Source: Diplolepis rosae (Eukaryota; Arthropoda; Insecta; Hymenoptera; Diplolepididae). Taken from it: 64,000 nucleotides of DNA. Positions 1 through 11,698 of this stretch are shown here, in pieces (the stretch's first letter is position 1; each line of letters opens with the position of its first letter). Under the pieces are notes generated by a model. The model saw nothing but the letters and a program-made list of their open reading frames with translations, had not been told where the DNA came from and searched no databases. The translations under genes were made by a program, and so were the position numbers. Location: assembly GCA_030998225.1 (NCBI GenBank), contig JAPYXD010000695.1, positions 4,507,001 through 4,571,000 on the forward strand, read 5' to 3'.

Positions 1-687
1 GCAATATGAATTCTTAAAAGAACCTGATATCTTGCACGCAAACGTAAATGCAGGTATAACATAAATTGCATTCTAAATATTTCACTGACCACACTGTTAG
101 AAAAAACTTCATATGCATTATATTAAGTCACTTGCATAAACAGTATATTAAACTGGCTATAAAATACTATTCAATTTAATATGATAGCATATTAAATTTA
201 ATATAAGTATATTAATTTTATTATAATGAGAAAAAAACAAAGAAATGAGTAGCTATACAGGTAACAAAAAGTTTTGTCGGGCCAACCAAATTTTCTTGTT
301 AAACCATTTGGTCAGTGCAACCAAATAATTTTATAGGGGTACAAAATTTGTTTTCTCTAGTTACGGGAGCATCGTTTCCTGTGTAGAAATGAACAGATTC
401 AGAATAAAAATTCACCATTGAGAATATTGTTACATAATTTTTCCAAATTATTTCAGTTGATTATGTCGATCATTAGAAGAGTGCTTCACTCACCATGATA
501 AAGGAATTCTACTATAACGCCTTAATCAACCTGTGATTTAGAATCAACTTAACGTCATTTTAAGATAAAATGGAATTTTCAGTAAGTTTTTGCAAACTTG
601 AAAAATATTCTCTGAGAAAAAGAACGCCTTTCATTGTTTTTTATTCAATATTGTTAAAATTGTATTCCATATGTGCTAAAAATAATG
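1..687. other. AT-rich sequence without recognisable gene
   Basis: I see no coding frame, RNA gene or clear terminal repeat here. The composition is AT-rich with short A and T runs, as in the intergenic DNA elsewhere in the window. It ends at the TA dinucleotide that borders the first mariner relic. Confidence 0.5.
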
Positions 688-689
688 TA

Positions 690-1430
690 CAAGGTCGTTT
701 GAAAAGTCCCGGGTCTAAGTAATAAAACAACATTTTTTTGAGAAAACTTACATTCATTCGTTAACGTAGAACTTTTTCAACTCGATACTCTTATTGCAAC
801 GAGTTTCTAAAAGCTTGAAGACTTTTTTAAAGTAGTCGGCGCTCAACTTCTCAAAATACGCGTTTGTTTCGACAATGATCTCTTTATTTGAGTAAAATCT
901 CTTGTTAGCCAGCCATCTCTTCATGTTTGGGAACAAATAATAATCGCAGATGGTCAAATATGGAGAATACGGAAGGTGGGGAAGCAATTAGTGCTTTAAT
1001 TCAGTCAATTTGGTCATCGTTTTAACTGCTTTGTGTGCCCGTGCATAGTCTTGATGAAAAAGAATTTTTTGCATACCAAATGTGGTCGTTTAGGCTCGAT
1101 TGCAGCATTAAATGGGTCCAAAAATTCGCTGTAATATTGAGCAGTGATTGTTTTTTCTTTTTCCAGATAATCAATATGAATTATTATACTGTGTACATCT
1201 CAAAAAATAGTTGCCATAACCTTGCCAGCCGATTTTTGCATTTTTGGCCGCTTTCGTGTACTTCCACCAAATGATGATCCGATAATTAGTCTCTAACACA
1301 AACTACTTGACAGATTGTAATGAATATTTGGATATAGTGTTTTTAAGGTTGGCACTTCACAAAAATAATAAGAATTTTATATTAGTGACGCAATTTGGTC
1401 GTCATTCCAGGGACTTCTCAAACGACCTAG
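690..1430 (-). mobile_element. Mariner-family relic A (741 bp)
   Basis: The ends are inverted copies built on GGTCGTTTGAAAAGTCC (left) and the matching TTCTCAAACGACC (right). The element is bounded by TA at 688-689 and 1431-1432, the target-site duplication typical of Tc1/mariner. It is shorter than a full mariner (about 1.3 kb) and the N-terminal half of the transposase is missing. A related relic lies at 18806-19326. Confidence 0.8.
754..1270 (-). pseudogene. Mariner transposase remnant, C-terminal half
   Basis: The last part (754-987) reads as the C-terminus of a mariner transposase. It keeps the proline-rich HLPYSPYL segment near the third catalytic position, then a LFPNMKRWLANKRF stretch and the usual C-terminal helix. 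Further upstream on the minus strand, fragments in shifted frames match the IFWD and DYLEKEKTI regions. Stops and frameshifts break the frame, so no functional protein is expected. Family assignment rests on motif recognition only. Confidence 0.75.
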
Positions 1431-1695
1431 TAAGAATCTACGTTATTAAAAATTTTATTTTATTTGATTGATAAATTTCTTGAATAAAAGAGGCTAAAAT
1501 GATTTTTAATTCTGACAAATCACAATGAGGCTAAGAGATACGCCAAAAGTGACAAAACCATTAAGATTTTCTAAAAGAGGAGGATCTTTGAAAGTCTTTA
1601 GTTGATTTTAGAGACTAGGAACCCTGGACAGGATTTGATAGGGTCCGTGTCAGGTTTTTCTATAGACTATAAACTTTGATCAGAATTATATAAAA

Positions 1696-2581
1696 ACACA
1701 TCACTCAATAAGTTTCCGGTCTAACTAAGAAAAAACGGTTTTTTCGAGAAATTCGACTTTATTCATCAACATAGTTTCCTTCAAGCGTAATAAATACGAG
1801 AACATTCATTCCAATGCTTCTCTAACTTTTCGATGCCTTTTGTGCATGGTGCATTGTCTTGGTGGAACAGCACTTTTTTCTTTTACATGTAAGGCCGTTT
1901 TTTCTTGATTTCTGCGCTCAATCGATCCAGTAATGTCATATAATAGTCGCTGTTAATAGGTTTACGTTTCTCAAGATAGTCGATAAACAAAAAGCCATGC
2001 GCGTCCCAAAATACGGATGCCATAACCTCTCCAGCCCACTCTTAATTTTTTGATCACTTTGGAGGGCTTTCACCAGCTGTTGTCCACTCAGCTGACGATC
2101 ATTTTGTTTCAGGTATGTAGTGGTGGATCCAAACTGAGAATCTTCGACACGTTTTTAGTTGTTTTTAGTCGGGTGTGAGCAAACGCGGCACCCACTTCAA
2201 CAACAACTTACGCATCCCCAAAGATTCGTGCAAAATTGTAAAAACACTACCTTCTGATATCTTTAAGGTCTCAGCTATCTCACGCAACTTTCATTTACAA
2301 TCACCCAAAACTATTTTGTAGTCTTTTGTTATGTTTTCCGGAACAACTGCTGATTTTAGGCGACCAGGGCGTTCAGCATCATCAGTGTTTGTACGACCGC
2401 GTTTAAATTCGACATAGGAGTCAATGATTGTTGATTTCCCTGGTGCAGAGCCCCCATAATGCTTATCAACCAAACATATGAGGGATTCCCTCAGTGGGGT
2501 CAGTTTTTTCGAAATAACTTCTAATTTACGCTTCACGCAGTCTGGTCCGTTTGAATACCTTTTCACGAAGAATATATTCAC
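1696..2581 (-). mobile_element. Mariner-family relic B, one end missing
   Basis: The left end carries ACACATCACTCAATAAGTTT, the same terminal sequence as the complete element at 17035-18715. The matching right terminal repeat is not found near 2.6 kb, so this copy is truncated. Minus-strand fragments include the N-terminal helix-turn-helix region (2291-2581, with GKSTIIDSYVEFKRGRTNTD) and pieces around YLEK and IFWD. It is internally deleted and frameshifted. Confidence 0.75.
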
Positions 2582-3448
2582 ATAAAATATTAGAACCTAA
2601 ATTTCAAAAATTATGGATTTTTTACCACCAATTTTATAAAATATGAACTAGAAAAAGGGAAGTCTTTAATTAGCAAGAAAAAAACATATACAATCAAACA
2701 ATCATTTCAGTTGAACAATGAACTTTCTAAAAAGGATAAAAATATAAAATTGTAAAAAAAATGAAACTAATTGTAAGTTTGGATTAAAAGTAGCAAGACT
2801 GATGGAACTAACAAAATGAAAGGAAAGAAAAAAAGAATAAGGTAAAACCATATTTTTCACTTCTTTCATAGTATTTTAAAAATGGTTAGAAGTTGTAAAA
2901 GCTTAATACCAAAAAAGATAATATTCAAAATTCAAATCAACGTTTTGTTGTCAGAAGATTTCTTTTCCCACTATTTTTGACCTAACTATGATTGTTCATT
3001 TGATCAACTAATTTTTAAGACTCTCGAAAAGTTTTTTTAGAAACCTGTAACTTCACATTTTATGCATATGTAATATATTTAATTTTAAAATTCGAAAAAT
3101 GACCTTTTACTCTGAACAATTGAAGGAAATGTAGATACTACCACGACATACCATAACTTTTGGTGGAAATCCCTCTTGTTCATCATTTCAAATATTACCA
3201 AAAATATTAACTTTTAATGAATAAAATTCAAGTCAAAATTTTTTCTATCTTCCAGGCAAAATTAGTAATTTTAACCGACCGATTTTGAGAATGAAATTGA
3301 AGGTATATTTCTATTCTAATTTTGCAACAAATATTTTGAAATATAATTAAAATTCTAAAATAGATTATTTATGCACTGTAAACGGAAAATGAAATTTATA
3401 AAGACCCAAGAGCATAGTTAATTTGCTTCATTCAAGAATGCAACTGAC

Positions 3449-3684
3449 TTAAGGCCATGGATCAACTGGACCATGTGACGTCGATAGTTGCAACTATAGT
3501 ATGTAAAGTAATTCTAAAATTACTAACTAAAATGGATTTCTGGTACTAAGCAGACATGAACAAAAGAGCCAAGAAGGTTTGTCTGGGGCCAAAAATCCAT
3601 TTAAGTTATTAATTTTTGAATAACCTTACATACTGTAATTAAAAATTACCGACTTTAAGTGATCTGGTTAATCCATGGCCTCAA
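3449..3684. mobile_element. Palindromic MITE, TTAAGGCCATGGATCAAC ends
   Basis: A 236-bp non-coding element. Its left end, beginning TTAAGGCCATGGATCAAC, recurs in inverted form at the right end, which finishes TTAATCCATGGCCTCAA. A partial copy of the same end lies in Cdc42 intron 1 near 33283-33316. No coding capacity is seen. The target-site duplication is uncertain because the outermost bases differ (TTAA against TCAA). Confidence 0.6.
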
Positions 3685-3884
3685 TATAAGTAAGATTTAC
3701 TTTATCCAAAAAAAAACACTTGATTCATGTAAATTTTACTAAAATTGAGTAAATTTCTTTGTTGAATAAAGCCAACCAATTGTATTCTTGAATTTTGTAA
3801 ATTTTATTTTCCGTGTAGTTTGGACAGTTCTATAATAAGTATACATGGTTTGTACAAAAAGTTATGTCAGTGAGTCGATTGAAA

Positions 3885-4100
3885 AAAAACGGCTGGGGAA
3901 TCGTTGGCGCCTTTGAATCAGCTAGTAAGCGGGTCACGAGGAAGACAGTGTGGGCTGGCGCGTTGTCGTGGTGAAATTTCCAACGAGCGGTGCATTACGG
4001 CTTGCACGGGAGACGAAAACGAGTTTCATGGAAAAGCCTGTCATCGGTCTCCGGATGGTAGGAGACGATTGAACGACCGTTCGTTCGTGAGCTGACCTTC
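3885..4100 (-). pseudogene. Mariner-like transposase fragment (FHHDNAPAHT motif)
   Basis: On the minus strand around 3936-3976 the sequence reads FHHDNAPAHT, the block containing the second catalytic Asp of mariner-type transposases. It is followed by a LLADSKAPTIPQP-like stretch. The upstream half is broken by a stop. The plus-strand 63-codon frame over the same bases is a shadow. Base composition is more GC-rich than the surroundings. I could not define terminal repeats, so this is only a fragment, from a different mariner lineage than relics A-D. Confidence 0.55.
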
Positions 4101-4272
4101 TCCCTTTACCGATCCCAATCGGTTTACAATAAAATCACTGACATTTACTTTTCGGATAAACCATGTATGCTACACCATTCTCCTTAAACGCTGACTTGCG
4201 AAAGTCAAAACGACCGACTTTCTCCAATCGTGGCACGATATTCGAGCAGTGTAAAATAATATTTGTATCAAC

Positions 4273-4344
4273 GGCTCAATGGTCTAGGGGTATGATTCTC
4301 GCTTTGGGTGCGAGAGGTCCCGGGTTCAAATCCCGGTTGAGCCC
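4273..4344 (+). tRNA. tRNA-Pro (anticodon TGG)
   Basis: A 72-nt cloverleaf with no intron. Acceptor stem GGCTCAA pairs with TTGAGCC and is followed by discriminator C (4344). The anticodon stem CTCGC/GCGAG encloses loop TTTGGGT, giving anticodon TGG at 4305-4307, which reads proline CCA. The T arm is CCGGGTTCAAATCCCGG. Internal Pol III promoters are present as an A box (TGGTCTAGGGGT) and B box (GGTTCAAATCC). A run of seven T begins just after the gene, a Pol III terminator. The acceptor stem uses A-T pairs at positions where the better known animal tRNA-Pro genes have G-C or C-G pairs; both sides changed together, so pairing is kept. Confidence 0.95.
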
Positions 4345-6505
4345 AATTTTTTTATAGTTTTAATTTAAATTTTCAATCATAGGTTTTCAAGATTTTCGCC
4401 AATACAAAATCCATTTTCTATCAATTCTATACCTTTTCTAATATAACAAGCTCGGATTTCTTATGCACAAAAATGTAATACCTACACTGTAAAAATAAAG
4501 CGGAGTTTTCCCAAGAATTTATTTTTCCATAATTTAAGGACATGTGATGCTTGAAGAAAGTAGCAAGCTTATTTGAACAACTTGACCCAATTTCTAAATG
4601 TTTACGTCCAGAATAAATTAAAATTTGGGAAATGAGATTCTCGAAAAAAATTTTACAGCATAGAATCCAACGTTTAAATGTAGAAATACTTTCTAAAATA
4701 TGAATTTGACATCTTTACCGTTTAAACACATTTCTAATTCCATTTACTATTTAATGAAAAATCTCTGGTACTCTATATATGTGTATATGGGTCAGTTGCG
4801 AACTATTTTTCGGTAGCAAGGTCAGCGGCAACCAAGAAAGTCCTTGAACCGATAAACGACAAGGTTGAATCTGCTATGCTTGTTGCAGATGACCGTGACC
4901 TCATGTCCAATAACACTCTCGCGTTTAACATTTGCTTTCATTCACTTTTATGAAGAAAGGCAATAACCGAAAATACATAAAATTTGTTAGGTTTGAAGGT
5001 TTCAAAGCTTCGAAATTTGAATCTTCGTTTAACAAGCTTTCAAAGGATTGAAAATTTTTAATTTAAAAACATAAATTGTTATTACTCGATCAATTTTTGA
5101 CGACATTTTTGTTTAACCAATATTTAATGTATTTTTAGCTGTGTGAAGCCACATGTTTCATTTAATTCATTGGCTACGCTAAAATATTCCACGTCCAATG
5201 ATAAAAAAAACAAACGATTTCGTCAAAAATTGACCGAGTAATAGCGATTTATGTTTTGAAAAACACTGATTTTCGATCATTTTTTATGAAGAAAAATTGA
5301 GTGTTTTTAATTTTTATCTAAAAAACTATTAAGGTTGCATAAAAATTGTATCAAGGTAAAAAATGCGTCATGACAAATTCTACAAAGCGGTGTTTTTGTT
5401 TTTGCGAATGATCGAAAAAAAATGTTATCACGATTTTCGTGCGCGGACAATAGTTTTCCGCGATTTCGAGCGCTCGGCGAGTTATTGCTGGTGGCCCTTC
5501 AAATGTATTTCCTTACAATTTTCTTTCAGGTGCATATTTATTGAAATAAGTCCATTTTTATGAACGTTGAAACTTATTCAAACACGTAATTTGCAAAAAT
5601 GTGAATTTAGAAAACCTAAAAAAATCCACATTTTTGAAAATTACATGTTTGAATAAGTTACCAAGTTCATGGAAAGTGACTTATTTTTTAAAATATGGAT
5701 CTGAGAGAAAATGGTAAGGAAAGACATTAATAGTATTCACTTAGCACAACTCGTCAGCACAACTTTTAATTTTTCAAAATCCATATTTTTAAAAATTAGG
5801 TGTTTAAACAAATTTCCAATATTATAAAAATGAATTTTTTGAAAAATATCTGTTAAATTTGTTAAGAATTTTTTTTTCCCGCTTCGATGTTTCGAAGCTT
5901 TGTCAAAGTAAAAGCTTTAATAAGTTATATCATTATTGATCAGTTGAAACAGTTAAAAATATTTTGTTGCTGTTGTTGACTATAATTTCAAAGTGTTCAA
6001 TTGTACTCACCAACGTCTTTTCATACTTTGTTAAGAACAAACTAACCTGAAACATGAAAAATTTGTCATATTAACAACACATTGAAATTCATTAACTCCT
6101 TTGACTAAAAATCAACAAAATTTAATCGAGATTTCTGTCAATTTAAACTAAAAATTATGATGTTTTGAAAATTATATCTGGAAATATTAATTTTCAGTAG
6201 AAAAAGTAATATAATAATAATAATATTAATGATAATTTTAAAGTTTTATAAGAAATTTTTTATAAATAATTAATTAAGATTACTGACTAAATTTTCAGTC
6301 AACTTTTCCCACAGATTTAAATCTAAGTAATAGGAAAATTTATGATGACATTTGTAAATTTGTGAAATTGAAAATGAAATAGGTTTCTAGTTCAGAGCTT
6401 CACTAAATCTTAATTTTATTGTCTATTTTTTCAAGCACCTAATTATTCTATGTCTTCGACATTCTGATTTTTAATTTTCCAAATTTTTTGCCTTCATGTT
6501 CTATA
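4345..6505. other. AT-rich interval; one inverted repeat seen
   Basis: No gene is recognised. At 5066-5257 an inverted repeat of about 40-bp arms (ACATAAATTGTTATTACTCG against CGAGTAATAGCGATTTATGT) surrounds roughly 110 bases and is probably a decayed MITE. The stretch 4810-4930 is less AT-rich but has no convincing frame. The rest is low complexity. Confidence 0.45.
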
Positions 6506-7366
6506 TGCACGGTTTTCCAATTAGAGGTTTCATTTTGATTTATAAGAAAAATCATTTCATTCAATAGCGGAAGGTTTGATATTAATAATGAAAAACAATA
6601 TTCATATGGCCTCCACGGCTACGTTTGCAGGACCATTCTCTTTTGATGACATTTTCCATTACTATTTCGCACATTTGAGGCTCTATTTCGTCGATAACGG
6701 CACGAATCTTGTTTTTGAGTTCTTGGATTGACTAAGGAGCATCGGCATAAACCTTATCTTTCACGTAACCCCAAAGAAAAAAGTCTAGAGGTGTTAAACC
6801 GCATGATCACTGGGCCTGGAAACTTTTCAGGCAAAAGACCAATGGTTTCGCCACTTTTGTGGTACGTAGCGCCGTCTTGTTGGAAATAAACATCCTCATT
6901 TATATCTTCCAATTCTGGCCATAAAAATTCATTAATCATGATTTGATAGCGCAATCCATTCACCAAAACAGCCGCTCCAGCTTGATTTTCAAAAAAATAA
7001 GGCCCAATGATCCCACCTGCCCAAAAATCCTACCAAACAGTTACACGTTGCGGATAGAGAGGCTTTTCAATAATTATTTTTGGGTTTTCCGTGCCCCAAA
7101 TGCGACAATTCTGCTTATTAACGTAGCCTCCAAGGTGAAAATGAGCCTCATCGCTCATAATGATGTTCCGGTGAAATTCAGGTTCATTTTCATGCATTTT
7201 TGTAGTGAATTTTAACAATTTCAATGCGTTATTGAAGCGTGTATCGTTCCATTTTTGTTAATGGCATAGTTTTTAGTTGTCATCTTTCAAAAAATGACAC
7301 CTCTTATTATGACAGCTGCCAAAATAGCGGGCTATTCAAAATGGAACCTCTGATTGGAAAACCCTG
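6506..7366 (-). mobile_element. Tc1/mariner-superfamily relic (GGTTTTCCAAT ends)
   Basis: The ends are inverted copies of a sequence containing GGTTTTCCAATTAGAGGTTT (left) and AACCTCTGATTGGAAAACC (right), flanked by TA on both sides. The 861-bp interior holds a broken minus-strand transposase. The 242-bp MITE at 24362-24603 has the same ends and shares internal segments, so it is a deletion derivative of this family. The element at 63328 onwards begins with a related AAGGGTTTTCC end. Confidence 0.8.
6610..7224 (-). pseudogene. Tc1/mariner-type transposase remnant
   Basis: Two minus-strand fragments form one damaged DDE transposase. 7030-7224 gives IMSDEAHFHLGGYVNKQN, containing the first catalytic Asp region, then RIWGTENP. 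6754-6966 gives YQIMINEFLWPEL, then VYFQQDGATYH with the second catalytic Asp. After that the frame shifts, and the third acidic position lies in a broken segment. The N-terminal DNA-binding part is absent. The intact relative starting at 63440 shows the same FSDETHFWLNGFVNKQN block. Confidence 0.75.
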
Positions 7367-7683
7367 TACATATCTAAACTTCTAATCAAGAAATTAGAAA
7401 ATTTTAGAAACAAAATTATAAGAATGAAATTATTTTTCAGCATACGGAAATTTACAAAATTTATACATCTGAAAATGTGAAGATTCAGAAATCACAAACT
7501 CAAAACTTTAGAGGAAATTTAGTGATACACCAGTTTTGAAATTTCCAAACTTACAGATCTTTCAATTTAATTTTAGAATTTCTTTATTAACCAAAATTTG
7601 ATTTTTTAAACATACTAATGTATGAGTAAACTTCAAAATTATGGAAACTTTGAAATTAGGAGATATGTAATTACAGATGTATA

Positions 7684-8721
7684 TCAAGTTAGCGAAACAA
7701 CTTTGGAAAATCAGACGCGGTACAGTTGAATCATTTGCCGTTTTTTAGTCGCTAATTAGTTGTGCAAAAATGAATTTTGCTGTACAATTTTTTTTAAATT
7801 ATGGAGTGTTTCGCTAAGTTGACATCAAGTTAGGGAAACATTCACCCCAAAAATCGTAATTTGCAAGATACGATACTTATGTTAATGACTAAAAATTTGC
7901 CGCTTTTTTTTCGAATTTCAGCATATAGCAAATAACATCGTCTATTTTGAGGAAATATTGATCAGTAGCCAGGAAATGTACGCCCGTGATTACGCGACGA
8001 ATCAGAATCATCATCATACATAATTTGAAATCCATACAAAAATTATATATTTCAAATATAACAGCATAGGTAAATATAAAATGGAAATCGCATGTGAAAA
8101 ACAAATATTTGCACGAAAAAAATGAAAAAAACTTCAGTCGGCAATACATGGTACATGAAAAATGTCGCTGCAACTGACCAACAATTCTGTGGAGAAAACT
8201 AACACTTCGCTGCGGTAGTTAACGCGTTATCTGTCCTCATATAAAATAACCTTATCAGCTATGAAAGCAAAAAACTAGATACTTTACTTTTAAATGAAAT
8301 ATACGAGAAAAGTTTATGGTCAAGGAATCAATAAAAACAACTAAGCTACAAATTCTGCAAGCTGTCTTGTATTTAAGAAAACATATTTCAATTGCTTTCT
8401 GTGGCTGCTTGGCGCCTGAACGGCAAGTTTCTTTTCATTTTCTGAACAAACTCAATACCACAGAAGTTTACAGTTCACGAATTAATTACGACAAAAAAGC
8501 GGCAAATTTTTAGTCATTAACATAAGTATCGTGTCTTGCAAATTACGATTTTTGGGGTGAATGTTTCGCTAACTTGATGTCAACTTAGCGAAGCACCCCG
8601 ATAATTTTTAAAAAATAATTTACGGCAAAATTCATTTTTGCACAACTAATTAGCGACTAAAAAACGACAAATGATTCAACTGTACCGCGTCTGATTTTCC
8701 AAAGTTGTTTTGCTAACTTGA
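7684..8721. mobile_element. Foldback-like element with about 226-bp inverted ends
   Basis: 7684-7908 and 8494-8721 are inverted copies, differing by scattered substitutions, and both ends start TCAAGTTAGC. TA flanks both sides (7682-7683 and 8722-8723). The middle 585 bp shows only short open frames with no recognisable protein. Both arms carry two internal TCAAGTTAG-type motifs, so each arm itself contains a subterminal repeat of the end. This is a non-autonomous DNA transposon of uncertain superfamily; the TA duplication would fit Tc1/mariner. Confidence 0.7.
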
Positions 8722-8937
8722 TATACATGTACTTACAGTACAATCATTTCGTTTTGAGCCAAAATATTTTTTATCGATCAATGAATATTCATAAGTGTAA
8801 GTACACCAAGAGAATCAGGAATTTGAAGAAACAAACAAGAAACAACTTTTCTTTAATTTCGCTGACTTTTCTATCATTTTTAGAAACAATCCATATCCTA
8901 TTTGTTTCAAGTAAACTTTCAAACATGCACGGAGAAA

Positions 8938-9189
8938 AATAGTTCAAGAAACTTTACTTAACTTTTAAACAAAGTTGGGACATATGGATAAGTTGGAGAT
9001 TATTTAATATTGTAATAATTTGTGACGTACCAAATGTTAAAGAATGCGTTACGGTTCAGTGAACTTTAAAAATATAGAATAAAATTCCAAAATGTACGCC
9101 ACAAATGATTACAATTATATTAAATAATCTCCAACTTGTCCATGTGTCCCAACTTTTCTAAAATTTGAGTAAAGTTTCTCGAACTATTT
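8938..9189. mobile_element. Palindromic MITE (about 252 bp)
   Basis: The left half, beginning AAATAGTTCAAGAAACTTTA, and the right half, ending TAAAGTTTCTCGAACTATTT, are inverted copies over about 100 bp each. They include a GTTGGAGATTATTTAATAT block and its complement. No coding capacity. A transcript of it would fold into a long imperfect hairpin. Confidence 0.65.
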
Positions 9190-9314
9190 ATTTCCATGTG
9201 AATATATGTAAAATAAGAGACCCATACTTTATATAGTATTTTCCCATTATCTCGACATGCATATATATGCGTTCCACCTTATGTTCTCCTGATCCGATCT
9301 GTTCCCATGCGCAG

Positions 9315-9571
9315 GTCATTTCACGCAGCTGATCTGGGCCAGCAGCCAACTCTTTGGTGTCGGAAAGGCAAGGAGTAGGAGCGGCAAAATCATCGTCGTG
9401 GCCAACTATCAACCAGTGGGTAATGTGTCTGGACATTTTCAGAGAAATGTCCTACCCCCGTTACCAGAAAGTGCCAATTCTCTTCTACCCCAACCACCGA
9501 GAATTCGCCAAAGTGAGACCCCAGTGTCCGAAATGTCCACGAGCAGCAACAGTTCTGTCAGTACACAATAA
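9315..9571 (+). CDS. Last exon of a GAPR-1-like CAP-domain protein (partial)
   Basis: A splice acceptor (CCCATGCGCAG, ending 9314) is followed by an open frame of 84 full codons to TAA at 9569-9571. The first two bases complete a Gly codon. The frame reads GHFTQLIWASS, the first CAP-family signature, then VVANYQPVGNV, the second signature, then GHFQRNVLPP, which is characteristic of the GAPR-1/GLIPR2 subgroup. After the domain comes a Ser/Thr/Pro-rich tail of about 36 residues with no recognisable motif. Family members are usually small cytosolic or Golgi-associated proteins, or secreted ones. The upstream exons, which should hold the N-terminal helices and most of the putative active-site His and Glu residues, are not visible between here and the window start, so either the intron is long or this is a stranded exon. 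The exon is more GC-rich than its surroundings, as expected for coding DNA. Frames on the opposite strand here are shadows. Confidence 0.75.
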
Positions 9572-10121
9572 TACAGTCGACCCAACTGCCTTTTCTGCGT
9601 ATGTACGCAATGGGACGAGCAACGATGAATTTGCTTGAATAGTCTCACGGTAACGCGATTTATAAAGATTATTCAAATTTAAATAATTGAAAAAATAATA
9701 ATTTCAAGGCACAAAGTGAGTCATTTTTACGTTAGATTTGATTGATTTGGTTATATTGTGCTGCCAATCTTAATAAGAAGCATAGGCGGACACTTATCGA
9801 ACATCTACTGTATTTCATTTATTAACTTACAATATTTTTGAAATTGGATACATTTATATATATATATAAAGTTAGTGGATAATAATTAAGCATTAATAGT
9901 AAGTTTGATAAGTAATTATGGCATTAATTACTCTATCAGATATCTCGTTGCCGTGAGATACTCTAAATGATTCTGACTTCAGAATCGAAGTGATAACATG
10001 GAGCCTTACACTCGAATCTATCGAGTCTTGAAATCCTTAAAGAAACTTCAATATCCTCTCACATTCGATTCTCTCGTTCTTCTGAGACTAAAGGCATGTT
10101 GGAATTAATTATAATGGAATA

Positions 10122-10218
10122 GTACATTGTGCAACTAGGGAAAAAAAAATATATTTTGCGAGTGTGAAGTTTGATGCCCGAGCAAAGCAATAAAGTCCAC
10201 TTTATGGCCCGCTAGTAG
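10122..10218 (+). repeat. Dispersed repeat fragment (GTGCAACTAGGG family)
   Basis: It starts TAGTACATTGTGCAACTAGGG, continues with GCGAGTGTGAAGTTTGATGC, and ends near GGCCCGCTAGTAG. The same modules occur at 11247-11373 (diverged), 26611-26820 (inverted), 27110-27190 (inverted) and 59918-60055. It is a short interspersed repeat without coding capacity; its class is unknown. Confidence 0.55.
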
Positions 10219-10439
10219 AAAAATTATTTTTAATAAAATTTCAAATAAACCTAGCATTATTATAAAACAGATTAGCTTTAAAATTAATACTTCAGACATT
10301 ATATTTTTAAAATCTAAAAAGTAAACATTTTTTTTGTAATGATTCTACTTTTATTTTTATTATTTCTATTCGAAATGTAACATTCACCGTTATAATCCAA
10401 ATATTAGGAGAAATACGAACAAATTTAGTAGACAAAAGT

Positions 10440-10567
10440 TTTTCTTTGATACCCACGCGGGTAATGCGATTTTGGGGCCCTAGCGCAAAACAGCAAAAAT
10501 AAGCAAAAATTGCTGTTTTGTGCCAGGCTCCGAAATCGCATGCCTCTTCGTGGTATATAAAGAAAAT
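10440..10567. mobile_element. Palindromic MITE (about 128 bp)
   Basis: Arms of about 55 bp (TGCGATTTTGGGGCCCTAGC on the left, inverted and diverged on the right) meet around a short centre made of GCAAAAAT-type repeats, with AAACAGCAA and TTGCTGTTT flanking it. It is the most GC-rich spot in this part of the window. No coding capacity. Confidence 0.55.
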
Positions 10568-11092
10568 AGTATGTTAACCGAAATAACAATATACAATTAT
10601 TAGAGAGCATCTATCAATCACGAAAAGCTTTTAAGAAGGGGGATAAGTATGGAAAATCTTACACGGAGAGAAATCCGATAGCAAGTCATGCCATCTTAAA
10701 GATCAAACCAGAGTTATTAGGAAAACTTATGAGAAAGTCTCAAGATGATGGTATAGTTTGGCTACTGGATTCTTGATTTTAACTATCTTTCTTGATAAAG
10801 TTTTCCAAGAGGATGACAGAATGTAATATATTATTTCCGTTCTTTAATAACATTTTCTAATAATTCTGCTATACTCTAAAAGATGATACTAACTGCCATC
10901 AAATTTTTCTCCATGTATGAATCCTTACGCAGGGGGGTGGATCTAAAATTTCTTACGTAAGTATTTTTATTAAGTATTTTAAAAATCCAAACGAAAATGA
11001 TTTACCTTCATCTATAAATTTTACACAGATGGCCACCATAGAAATTACGAGGGTCGTTCAATACATCCTTAGAAACAGATAAAAAAACACAT

Positions 11093-11246
11093 TATTTTTC
11101 ATAGCGCCTCCTTTGAAAATCCGATTTTCGGTACCTGTAGAGCGGGTTGAAACTACGATTTTCAACCCTAGGGTTGAAAGTCGCTGTTTCAACCCGCTCC
11201 ACAGTTACAGCCAATCAGATTCTCAAAAGAGTTGCTATGAAAAATA
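11093..11246. mobile_element. MITE inside mariner C (TATTTTTCATAGC ends)
   Basis: A 154-bp element. Its left end TATTTTTCATAGCGCCTCC and right end GAGTTGCTATGAAAAATA are inverted copies. Internally it has GCGGGTTGAAAC and its complement GTTTCAACCCGC, and GGGTTGAAA/TTTCAACCC, making a multi-stem palindrome. Non-coding. Confidence 0.65.
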
Positions 11247-11373
11247 GTATACATTACTCGAAACAAAACACAGCGAAAGCATTTCGTGTGATTGCAGCCC
11301 TCGTTTCACTCGGGCAGAGCAAACTTCACACTCATGCAATCGCTTTGTTTCGCCCCTTGTAATGTAATATACT
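11247..11373. repeat. Diverged copy of the dispersed repeat, inside mariner C
   Basis: It lies directly next to the previous MITE. The ends are inverted (ACATTACTCGAAACAAA against TTTGTTTCGCCCCTTGTAATGT). The interior has a CGGGCAGAGCAAACTTCACAC module, related in inverted form to the GTGTGAAGTTTGATGCCCGAG module at 10160. It ends ATATACTATTGTG, the same end as the insertion at 17838-18373. Confidence 0.5.
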
Positions 11374-11698
11374 ATTGTGTAGATTTTCTTTGTTTTTCAA
11401 CATAATCTCCTCTTAACTCTATAAACTTTTCCAAGCGTTTCTCCAACTTTTTTAAGCCGTCCAAAAAGTAGGATTTCGGAAGGTCCTTAAAATAGGTATC
11501 TGTTTAGGCGATAACCTCCTCGTTCGACGTGAACCGTTGTCAGCCGAGCCGTTTTTTTAAGTTTGAAAATTAAAAAAAGTCACTGGGGGCCATATCCGGT
11601 GAATACGGCGGATGTTGTAATAATTAGAATTTTAATTCCATAATTTTTGCTATCGAAACTGCGCAGGTATGCACCCGTGCATTACCTTGAAGGAAGAG

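Noticed and set aside
4810..4930. A less AT-rich stretch that might be an exon.
   Set aside because: All six frames contain stops within a short distance or lack splice signals; no family similarity was recognised.
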